This document shows positions 10,311-20,021 of a stretch of DNA of 64,000 bases, piece by piece; the stretch's first letter is position 1; every line of letters starts with the position of its first letter. Source of the stretch: Linnemannia hyalina (Eukaryota > Mortierellomycota > Mortierellomycetes > Mortierellales > Mortierellaceae); assembly GCA_019671135.1 (NCBI GenBank), contig JAHRHY010000017.1, forward strand, positions 1,178,001 through 1,242,000. Direction: 5' to 3'. The translations under genes and the position numbers were made by a program. Under the pieces are notes generated by a model. That model ran no database searches. It had not been told where the DNA came from and saw only the letters and a program-made list of their open reading frames with translations.

Positions 10311-13300
10311 TCAACGTCTGAGCGGGCTGTTCTCGGCAGATCCTACGCTCGAGGTGTGATTGAGACGATATCTCGACCTGCGATTGTTAGTTCCCGAGAT
10401 CCTTGCACCAAGTACTGCGTGCAAAACTGTGTTGATAAATTTGAGCTTGTTCTTGAACGTCCAGTTGTTGTGTGTGGGCCTTTTCTTCTTGAGGGTGGTG
10501 CAGATCTGCGACATGTTTCTCTCAAGACCTGCCCAACCCCAAATCTCATCGATCCGACTCTTGAGATCTTCAGCCAACACCTCGTTTGTCGGGAACGTGT
10601 CCTCGAATCCACATGCAATCAAAATGCCAACCACATAATCCAGCTTCACAAACTGGGTACTATCGATTCTACTGTGTGCTTCAGCAGTTGTTGGTGCTCC
10701 TCGCAAGCTGTAATCTAGTCCAATATCTTCACACTGCTTCACGAGCGCCAAACACGATTGCAATGACGCCCCGCCTTTACGAGACAGTGCAGTGAGGTTC
10801 TTAAACCACTCCCTCTCATCCGCTTTGTCAAACATTCCGACCCACTCTACGGTCACGATGCTATGATCCTGGACCCCATAAGTTCGCACGAGCGCGAACT
10901 TGTGCATTGAAGCCCGCTGTCCAGCGTCCAACTCTTGCGTTCCGCGCGAAAGCTCTTCGAACTTGTCTGGACTCAAGGGGTCTGCATCTGCGGTCTGTTG
11001 ATGCAAGGCGGCCGTAATCTCTTCCTCCTTCGCTTTCAAGTCAGCGATAATCGGACTGTCCAGGGGAAGTTTGTCGCTCTTGCCTGTGACAATGCATCCA
11101 GCTTGAGACATTCGCTGAATAAGTCGCGATCTAAAGTCGTTCAAGGAGAGGTTCTTTTTGGCCCTCACGTGGCAGTACATGCGATGATACAGGTCATCGG
11201 GCATGGCGAGGCGGCTGTTGTCATCTAGCGTCAACTTCAGTGTTGGGCTCATTCGGACCCTGCCTGTGACAATGTCGAGGTGATTGCAGATCCAGTTCTT
11301 GACTTCTGGTGCGGAAGCTGGGAGATTTCTGGTCGTCGCATCTGCATACACCAAGTACGTATTGGACTTAACATGTCGTACCCGTCGCATCATCTGCATG
11401 CATGTTTCGACGTCAACCTCGCTGTGCGTGCTGAAGGTACCGATCACGTAGTCAACATGGTCCTTGACATTGTAGTCGACCCCGACACTGATGGTGGGTG
11501 TGTGGATGAAATAGTCGAGATCGGCCATGGTGGTGTTGATGTTCTTGCTGATGTCTCTTTTCACACTTTCGGGGGTGTTCTTGGTCACACACACGCCCTT
11601 GAACCCTGCCTCTGTCAACATGGCATGCAGTGTTTCGGTTAGCTTCGCACTCATCGTACTGGAGATGCACACCCGCTTGCCATCTCGAAGCAGGTCCTTT
11701 GTCACCGCGATAAGCTTCATCTTGTCGTCGAACAACACAACTTTGTCATCTTTCTGCTGTTGGAACGTGTTGTTGATGACGATGAAGTCGCAGCGAAGGC
11801 TCTTCATGATCTCGACCTCCTCATCGCAAAGATCTGCGTCAAGACAGATAACTCGAGTCGCTTTTCGGATGAGCCGCTCAAAAAACTGAGATTGAGGTTG
11901 TGCATGTTGCCATGGGTCTTGTCACTGCACATCTGTTTGATCAGCGAGCTGACTTCATCCAGGATCGGGATCGTGTTCTCGCAATAGAAGGGTAGATCGA
12001 GTCTGTACAACGACTCTGATTGGACGACCAATCAGTTACAAGCAATCACGCCTGGGAAGTCCTGGTAGTTCTCGAATCCGATAAACCGCTCTTCATGCAT
12101 GTTCGCCAGTGTTCGGCGACAAGTAATGGCAACGAACTTCGAGTTTTTGTTGGCCTCGATAAGTTTTTCTGTGCACACGGTCTTGCCGCCACCTGTGTCG
12201 CATCGAATTAACAGACTGGGAGACTGGCTGACATTTTTGACCAGCTGGCCGTATTCAAGTTTCAATGGTTCGTGTGGCGGCGCCAGGTGGAAATGTGTCA
12301 GGAACCGAGCATCGTCAGAGATGTCCACATGAGTAAGTCCATGGCGCGCTTGCAAGGCCATAGCGGCTTCGATCTCAACAGCCAAGGCGAAATCACGTTT
12401 GCACACCTCCTTTCCTGGACTGCTGGATCGATAGCACTTCAAGTAGATAGCGCCGGACTCAGCAAGTCTCAAGTATGCATTTTCCCGATCGTGCTCTCGT
12501 TCGCAGACCACACAGTGACCCTGAACTTTGCGTAGAAGCTCGAAGTCCATTGGACGGTCTGCATAACACTGCATCTCGAAGAACTGGGCGGCATGTGGTG
12601 TCTGCTCAAACTTAGCTCTCACAGCACCTACGATGTGCTTGGGCAAGCACAACTGAATAGCTTCTCGAGTTTTCCTAGTTACAGTCGACGGTGCTCGCTC
12701 AACGGCAACCTCTTGCAAATCGCTGGTGATCTTGATAGAGTCAGGTCCAATTGCAGTGATGAGAAACTCTTCATCTTCGGCCAACGTGGACGGATCATGC
12801 CACTTGGCTCGCAGCAGTGAACGACTTGGCTCCAAGGACTTGTGACTCCCGAGAATCCGCATGGTCCGGTTCCTGCTATAGACTCCTTCGTCGATGCGTT
12901 TGAGTAACGCGGCGTCTTCGTCGTCACAAAGAGCGGAGCACCAAAACTTCTGGAACGCAAGAAAGAACGCCTTCAGGTGTTGGTGGTTGTTCTCAAACAC
13001 ATATGTCGGGATCACGATGTGCAACGACAGCTTCTCGCTGTTGGATGCACTGAGAATACGGCAATGCTCATCATCAAGTGCAAACTCGGGGGCGTGTTGG
13101 TTGCGCACTCTCAAAAAAGCAGCGAACACCTGCTGCTCCAGTCTCTTTATTTCACACTCATCGGCAGAGGAAGCGAGAGTCCAGTCGATGTCGTAGTACT
13201 CTTTGCAAGCCTTGCCTTCGCGGATCTGCTCGAAGAAGCATCGCTCTTCTTCGGGGACAGAGTCGTAAGCCTTCAGGAACGTCGTCGAGTCCTTGTAGCT

Positions 13301-13429
13301 TGAGTACTCATTCTTGAACGGTCCATCGACAGCCACAAAGAACTCGTGGGAGTTCGTATCGCTCCATTCGTGGCATCGGTCTTGAGACCCTTTAAACTTA
13401 AAATATGTGGATTCGAACATGTTGTTCAT
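10311..13429 (-). pseudogene. AEP primase / UL9-like helicase fusion, broken
   Basis: A replication-type protein of about 1,040 codons in one direction but in three pieces: 13429-12032, then the same frame after an in-frame TGA (12031 to about 11900), then a -1 shifted frame to 10311. The N-terminal part is an archaeo-eukaryotic primase: DID in KEYYDIDW, the S-x-H motif in KLSLHIV, and DEGVYSRNRTMRI. A cysteine-rich knuckle (CVVCEREH) follows, like the UL52-type zinc element. The helicase has Walker A CDTGGGKT, DEVSSLIKQM (motif II), LDADL and QMMRRVR (motif VI), the order of herpes origin-binding-protein-like SF2 helicases. The TGA (12032-12034) is one C-to-T step from CGA. The frameshift near 11890-11900 fits loss of one base. 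Such fusions are typical of selfish replicons and large DNA viruses; here it looks like a decayed genomic copy. Confidence 0.8.
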
Positions 13430-13889
13430 GTTGTTGAGTAGAAAGAAAGGTCAGGTTGAGATTGGTTAAAAGGTCTTACGAGCAAAGACATGTCATTCGC
13501 TTTAACTGTGTGCGATAAACCTATTTCGCGGGGTTAAAAAGGCCCCTATCATTAAGGGTCTTTCCACGTACAAAACGCGACACCTGAGGAAAGCAAAAAC
13601 AAAAACAACAGTGAAGTGCTTTTTGCCCTTTTTCCTCACCTTTTTCTTCCTCTTTGCACCTCCCACCACTGTTGCATCTGTAACCCTCCACCACACCTCA
13701 TCCGCACTTCATCCGCACCTCATCCGGGCTCCATCTTCACCCCATTTGCCCCTTCTCTTCCGCTCATTAAGTCGCTCAAGCCTATGAAAATATTATAGGT
13801 AAAAATAAGTGCTATTATTATCAATATTATTATCCAACGCCCCGCGTAACTAACTGTGTACTTATCGCGCTTTCTTACTGCTAGCCTTT
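13430..13889. promoter_or_regulatory. Divergent intergenic region between primase-helicase and MULE relics
   Basis: A 460-bp interval between two divergent start codons. It has a pyrimidine-rich middle (13620-13780) and AT-rich flank (13785-13840). The words GCGATAA and CGCGGGG occur at about 13513-13534 and in inverted order at about 13845-13868, and TAACTGTGT occurs at both ends. These could be remnants of element termini but the match is short. Confidence 0.35.
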
Positions 13890-16709
13890 ATGGACAATAA
13901 ACAAGACAATACCGCGTTATTCCAGCCTTGCGGAATCGATGACCTTCGTGAGCGAGACGTAGCTGAGTTCCTTGAACCTCTTCCAGGATTTGCTCTTGCT
14001 TTGAAGGAAGACGAAAAAAAGTACGACGACGACGACGTCAAGGAGGAGCAGGAGACACTTGCACTCTTGTACCAAGATGAACCCGCCGCCCTCAACACCC
14101 TCAGGGCGCGTCTCGCTGGCGAAGCTCCATGGCTTGAAGGTTCTATTCCGTATCCTCTTGTCACTCTGGAGAAACCTTATTCCCCGAGGAACGTCTATTT
14201 TGACTATGAACCCAAGATCTTTTACTATCCCGAACGAACGTACGAAGACTGGCTTGAGATGGATAGCACACAGCACCTATTTCACTGGCGGCTGGAGACG
14301 AGTGAGGTGTGCTCGGAAGCCAGCCCATTCTCGTACACACAAACCTGGTACTGTCATTGCGCCGGCAAGCCCGAGATCAAGAAGAAGGCCGAGGGTAAAA
14401 AGCGTCGCCAGGTTTTCAAGACTTCCAAGCACTTGGGATGCCTCGCTCGTATCTATATTCACAAGTTCAAGGACGGACATCCCCCAGCTCCTGGTTACCC
14501 CCCTGCCAATGCAAGCAAGCGTGTTCGTCTGACATATTATGGCCGCCATACTGGCCACGTCTTGGGCGACCTTGAGGGGTTCCAGCACCTGCGTATTAGC
14601 CAACCAGTCCGGGAAGCCATCCTGGGCTATATCAAGCTGGGCTTGGGAAAACGAGCTATCAGGGACAAGCTTACCCTCCATTCCGATACTCTTCACAGCC
14701 GCCTGTCAAAGGGGACACTCACGCGCGATGACTTCGTGACAGCCGTCGACATTGCCAACATTTACGATGCCTATTGGAAGGAGAAGAGCCAGGGACATTC
14801 GGACTGTCGTATATCGTTGTCCATTTGGGCGGATAGAAAGCAGGCTGAAGGAAACTTTGTCTTCCGATGGAACAAGACTACTGCAGGATCGACGAATAAA
14901 TACGGTTATGGATTCTCTTCTCCTTGGCAGTGGACAAGCTTCGAGCTTCTGGAGGAGCAGTCGAATTGGATTCAACACACAATACCTGCAAGGGCAGCGC
15001 CGAGCTTTACACCGTTATTGTCCAAGACCCTCAGACGTTGCGTGGAATCCCTGTGGCCTTTCTTTTGACCGAGGACAAGACCGCCGAGCCCTTGCAGGAT
15101 TGGCTGATCGCTCTCGAGGCGTATGCTGGTATCAACTTCCGCTACATCACGACCGACGACTCCGAGGTTGAATACAAGGCTATCAAACATGGCCTTGGCG
15201 ATCACGTTCGGATCCACCTTTGCCTTTGGCACGTTGTTCGAGCGTGGAGCACGCAGATCAAAAAACTGGTCACGAATGACAACCCGTTTCAGCAACAGCG
15301 CCTTCAAGCTGATGCCCGCCTGGTCCTGCACAAGATCATGTACGAGCGTGATATGAGGACAGCTAATGAGATGATCGTGGTGTTCCGACAAGTCTGGGGG
15401 GTGCTTTCGAAGCCCTTGGTGGATTATATGGAGGATAACTACCTCAAAGAGCGTCGCCGCCAGCTCTGGATGAAGTCCTATCGTCAAGACGTCTACTACG
15501 CGGCCCCTTCATGTGCAGAGGATATAAAAAAGCATATAAAAAATATCCAAAGCCCAAGGAACGGAGTGTTGACTTCCATAGCTGATATATCTCTTCACAG
15601 TCGGCAACAGAACATAGGATAAAATAGCAACAGATAGCACAATTTTTTTTTAAAATGTAATCTCTCCCCTGTATTTCACGACAAAGATACAGTTGAGAGT
15701 GCAAGTGCTTTAGATGATCACATACAAGAACTACTCAGGCGAATCTTGCAGTGATGGGTACAGTTTAATAGTAGATGAACACATTCAAGATATTGGTGAG
15801 CGAAAAATAAGAAGACTTTGTTGTTTGGAGAATGTAGTTGTGTTTAGTAGGATAATCGCGCAAGGAATGTTACAGTGGTTGTTTTAAATGGTTGATATCA
15901 TACATACACTCTCCTCTAATGGACGCGGTGGATATCGTCAAGATCTGCAGAGATGTAACAAACACCATATGATAATTTGGACTTGAAAGGCCTCCTACGC
16001 ATCGATGGATACCAACAACTATGTTGAGTCTTGGCACAACCAGTTGAAGTCGAATTACCTCAAGCACCATTACCGAGCGCGAGCGGACCGCATCCTCTAC
16101 ATTCTCACAGAAGTCGTCCTGGAGACATTCAAGAAGGAAGAGTTCGGAGCAATCATCCGTGTTGGCCGTAGGACGAAAGGCGAGGTTCTCGACATTCTGC
16201 GCCAACGAGATGTCCAGGCTATGACAGAGGAGACCATCCAGAAGCATGTCCTTTTTCTTGACGGTCGTTACATTGTCGAGTCGATCACCTTTCCAGCCAT
16301 TTATTACAGCTTGTCGCTAACTGATGGTTTGATCAACAGTTGCTCCTGCGAGTACTTTCTCCGGTACCGTCGTCTCTGCAAGCACATCCTTATGGCTATC
16401 CGCAAGTTCCCTGGCAATCTTCGCCTTCCGCTCAACAACAATTTCTATGTTTCAAGAACCCTTACCGTCCCCACGACCGCCATAGACTTCAAGCAGGAGG
16501 ATATCAAGAGAGACGAGACGCCTGAAGAAGAGCGTGAACAAAATCGTATGCACGATGATGTTCGTGCTCTAGTGGAGTCCTTCTCTCGTTATTCTCGGGT
16601 CTCAATTGTGAACGAGGAAACTATTCGTCTCCTTAAACAATTGGTTGACCATGGATGTTGTCTTCCTGAAAAGAAGGACAACAGCAAGCAACGACAAACG
16701 CAGACATAG
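13890..16709 (+). mobile_element. MULE-type transposase with SWIM finger, broken
   Basis: The reading frame starts at 13890 and runs to about 14910, shifts by one base, continues to 15505, is interrupted by a 483-bp insertion and resumes at 15993-16709. The N terminus is acidic with a DNA-binding-like region (CHC..LGCLARIYIHKF). The MULE core is visible: ELDSTHNTCKG (first Asp), YITTDDSEVEYKAI (second Asp), HLCLWHVVRAW (C/H motif) and NNYVESWHNQLK (catalytic Glu, beyond the insertion). A SWIM zinc finger follows (CSCEYFLRYRRLCKHIL at about 16345-16393). Terminal inverted repeats of the element itself were not identified. The frameshift and insertion make it inactive unless the window has an assembly error. 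Confidence 0.85.
15506..15992. mobile_element. 483-bp AT-rich insertion in the MULE, GGCC target duplication
   Basis: The MULE frame reads ..TAC TAC GCG GCC up to 15505 and resumes TCC TAC GCA TCG at 15993. GGCC occurs at 15502-15505 and again at 15989-15992. Removing 15506-15992 rejoins the frame exactly. The insert is AT-rich and noncoding, with TATA-like runs near its left end. Its ends show only a weak inverted match (TTCATGT against TTCAAGT), so the class is uncertain: a small MITE or the remnant of a larger element. Confidence 0.75.
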
Positions 16710-17648
16710 CAAAATAGCACACAATCTGAAATAAAGATTCTCTCTCTATATATACATGTTTATTCATCTATCTCTATCGCTCTATTCTTTTTCTCCTTAC
16801 CCCTTGGTTCTTTTTCACTCTTCTCTTCTTCCATTATAGACTCCCATTCCAAAACGCACTCACTCTTCTTTCATGTTAACACTTGTAACCCATAGCTATC
16901 ACTTAGGTAGAGAAAACAATTAAAACAAATACATATTGAAGGAGGATGGCTCATATAGGACACTTTTGGAGAATGTTGGAGATAGTCTTTCTTCGTTTAC
17001 TCAGCCAATTCTCAACCAATCTCAATAAAAACTGTACCGACGTATTTCTGAGATCAAATTCTATAGATTCATATTAATGGACAAGTGTCAAAAACAACGT
17101 TTTCAATGTCGAAAAAACAAAAGTGTGAAAAACGACTACATTGATTTTTCATCATTGACTAGGCGACATTGTCACGCGTCTCTACACCATATTTTGATGA
17201 TTTTGAACTCAAGAAATATTATTTTCTTTTAAAAACTACATAAGCGTATCCGCAAGAGGTACGTTAACAATTAAGCATTAGTAGGCACCAGCGAGAAACG
17301 TCGCCCTATGGCACTTTTCTAGTTGCAAAGCGATTAGACGACCCATTCTGGCTTCCATCCAACACGACTATACTCGCCTATGCAGTGAACGAATTTGATT
17401 GGCCCACTGAAAAAAGTACGTATGAAATTTGTCTTCCTCCGCCAACTAAGCCGCTTGACCCCACGAACTAGGTTCACTCAATTGTGTGGCAGTGCTGTTT
17501 TGGCCACATGGCTGTGACTGTCTTCCTGTGCGCGTCACCATCAACAGAACCATCAACAAAAGGAGCGGACATCTTCGCACACACACTCACACACACAGAC
17601 ACACCACTTTCATAAGCGCACCACATCTCCATTCACACACACACAGCC
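16710..17648. other. Intergenic: MULE 3' flank and CRN promoter
   Basis: AT-rich, with an AATAAA hexamer near 16730 just after the MULE stop. No ORF is supported. The last 80 bases before the CRN start are CA-rich (repeated CACACA), probably the 5' UTR. No clear MULE terminal repeat matching 13430-13889 was found by eye. Confidence 0.45.
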
Positions 17649-19352
17649 ATGGGGACAAACACACTCACACTCTTCTGTCTCATCAGCGGCGAGCTAGTAT
17701 CAACAGCATTCCCTGTCGAAGCATCGTCGGATAAGACAGTTGGCGCACTCAAGAAAGCCATCGTAGCAGAGAACCCAGGCGCCTTTGAGCACATCGACGC
17801 CAAGGACCTGGTGCTCTGGCGCGTCTCCATTCCTGACGATGACGACGACCTTCCTATTCTGCTCGACTCTGTGTCTGAAAAGAAGAAACTCAAGGCAACC
17901 ACCAAGCTCTCCAAGGTCTTTGACGCTGAGCTGCCTGAGGACACGATTCACATCGTTGTGGAGCGACCCCAAGGTATGCTCATGTTTAGCCGGATGGTCG
18001 CCACTCGAGTTTACCCGGAACCAGAAGGCAGAGTAGCTCTCTAAGAAAAATACCTCTGCCTTCTGGTTCATGGTCCGTGCACGCTTACTAATCACTCTGT
18101 TTCTATTCAACTAGCTGCAAGCACGCCGCACACACTCGACCTTCATCCCGAGGTCGCTGCATTACGCAAACAGTTGTCCGAGATGGAACAGCTCAATGTG
18201 GACCTGAGAAGCACTTCCATTTGTAAGTGAGAATGGTCCCGGCGAGCTGAATTACGAAGCTCTTGAAAACAGCAAGCTAATTTTATTTGTCTTTTTTCGG
18301 TAGCAATGGCAATCATGGACAAAAGAAGTGGAGGAAACAGGAAAGTTTGCCAATACGCGGCTGACACAATGACAGCAACTCTTGAGGAACTGCGACAACT
18401 CCTTCGGCCGCATTTCGAGCAGTTTGATGGAGACGACTACGTACAAATTTATTTGTATCAACCTGGGTGTGCAAAACCTGTTTTGGTTAGCCACGACGAC
18501 GTGCTCCGCTCTTGTTTGAAAATAGCCAAGGACAATGGCCACAAGAACTTCACCATATCTTTGGATAGCCCGGCCAAGAAGTTCTCGTCGTACACCTGGA
18601 AGGATGCACAGAGCCAGTATGGAGTCCGAGAGTTCGAACTCATGCCAGCGTTCGATATTCAACCGAGGTCATTGCTGGAAGACGAGAAAACGGTATTGAA
18701 GCACATCGTTGAGGACTGTGTTTTCAAGAACAAGGCGTACCTGCTTGGTCCGGGGGCAAGCGAGGCAACAAAGTCATCGGTTGTCGATACATTCATGGTT
18801 GGAGCCATACAATCCTACGGTTCCGAGATGTTCCTGGCACAACAACGGCCAATGAGCGGTATGCGTGGTCACGGGGCCGTCGACTTTGCTGTTGTCGACC
18901 GAGTACATCAGTCGCAAGTTCTTGGTGTCACGGAAGTGAAGAAGGAGGATTATGCGCAAGGCCTAGCTCAAAATATGGCGGAACTCGATGTGGCCGTGCA
19001 ACAAAAGAAACGAAAACGAATTGACGAAGTGGACGAGGACAGCGGAGAGAGAATACCAGCTCGCTTCAAGTCGTATGGGATTGTGACGGACTCATTCAAG
19101 TGGACACTTGTGGAATGTACATTGGACGAGGGCGACGTCTTGTCGTTTCGAGTGAAGGACATCCCAGGCGTTCTTGACTTGAAGCAGACCAAGAAGGAAG
19201 ACGTGGAAAAGGACTGTGAGAAAGTCTTTAGCTATGTTCTTGCCTTGTACCAGTTGATGAAGGTTGAGATTGTGAACAGGAGCGCTTATGGCAGTCCTTC
19301 GTCTGACACCCCACCAAGCGAGAGAATAGCGACTAGTTCACCTCGTTCATAG
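17649..19352 (+). CDS. Crinkler (CRN) protein with PD-(D/E)XK nuclease domain
   Basis: Exons 17649-17973, 18115-18222, 18304-19352 give 493 residues. Residues 1-108 form the CRN ubiquitin-like header: TLFCLISGE at the start, VLWRVSIPDDDDD in the middle, TIHIVVERPQ at the end. Exon 2 encodes a short helical linker (PEVAALRKQLSEMEQLNVDL). The C-terminal domain shows a restriction-endonuclease-like core: GAVDFAV (Asp338), GVTEVKKE (Glu355-x-Lys357) and a Gln about six residues later. CRN proteins with such nuclease domains are known from oomycetes, chytrids and Mucoromycota, where they are thought to act in nuclei, as effectors or in conflict between organisms. There is no classical signal peptide. 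Intron 1 contains hairpin repeat copy 2. The gene appears intact. Confidence 0.85.
18009..18082 (-). repeat. Hairpin repeat, copy 2, inside intron 1 of the CRN gene
   Basis: A 74-bp element, reverse-oriented relative to copy 1. It runs GTTTACCCGG ... GGTCCGTGCAC on the plus strand and holds a perfect 16-bp inverted repeat, GAACCAGAAGGCAGAG at 18018-18033 and its complement at 18054-18069, with a 20-nt loop. Compared with copy 1, the outer ends, the AAGGCAGA part and loop words (CTCTCT.AGAAA) are shared. The remaining stem bases (AACCAG here, TGGCCAT in copy 1) differ, yet pair perfectly in each copy. Confidence 0.85.
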
Positions 19353-19466
19353 TGGTTGTTGCCTTCCGACGGAAATACTCCGTATTTTGCTCATAAAACT
19401 GTTGCTGTTGCTAAACTGGTGTGAAGCATTGCCCAGGTAAGCTGCTCGTGAATATCCCTTGCTGCT
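19353..19466. other. Short spacer after the CRN gene
   Basis: Carries the presumed 3' UTR of the CRN gene before the tandem repeats begin; nothing else is seen. Confidence 0.4.
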
Positions 19467-19980
19467 TGGAAGTCCTGTTATGTTAGGCGTGGCCTCCTTT
19501 AGGTCCAGCATGGTTAACGGATGATTCTGTGCCACGCCGACCGGGGAGGTGGCCGCAGCAGGATAGCTTTCAGTTTGGAGGCACGACATGCCCTAATCGG
19601 CAATCGTGTTGCCAGGCAGTTAGATCCATGTAGTGAATTTCAGGAAAAGAACTTTTATCAAGATTGGCATGACCTCCTTTGGTCCAGCGTGGTTGACGAA
19701 GGAAAGTCACCGCCATGCTACATGGAAGTCTTGTCATGTTAGGCCTGCCTCCTTTAGGTCCAGCGTGGTTAACGGATGAATATGTGCCACGCCAACCGGG
19801 GAGGTGGCCGCAGCAGGGTAGCTTTCAGTTTGGAGGCACGACATGCCCTAATCGGCAATCGTGTTGCCAGGCTGTTAGATACATGTGGTGAATTCTGTGA
19901 AGAGATGAATGGATTCTTTTGTCAAAGATCGGCTGGCTTTCTTTTGGCCCAGCGTGGTGAACGGATGGATCTGTGCCATG
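19467..19980. repeat. 256-bp tandem duplication between two CRN loci
   Basis: Two direct copies begin at about 19467 and 19723 (offset 256 bp) and share long near-identical blocks, for example the segment from GAGGTGGCCGCAGCAGG through CCTAATCGGCAATCG. Each copy contains two diverged versions of a sub-motif around TTTAGGTCCAGCRTGGTT, so the motif occurs four times (about 19494, 19676, 19752, 19930). The first unit has a GGCGTGGC/GCCACGCC inverted repeat. Copy 2 ends where CRN-like coding sequence of the second locus begins. Confidence 0.85.
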
Positions 19981-20021
19981 GTCTAACCTGTCTCACTCTC
20001 CCATCTTTCGTGTCTTTGATG

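Noticed and set aside
15506..15988. The MULE interruption as a spliceosomal intron
   Set aside because: The left edge has no GT or GC donor in the needed phase; GGCC duplication and exact frame restoration fit an insertion.
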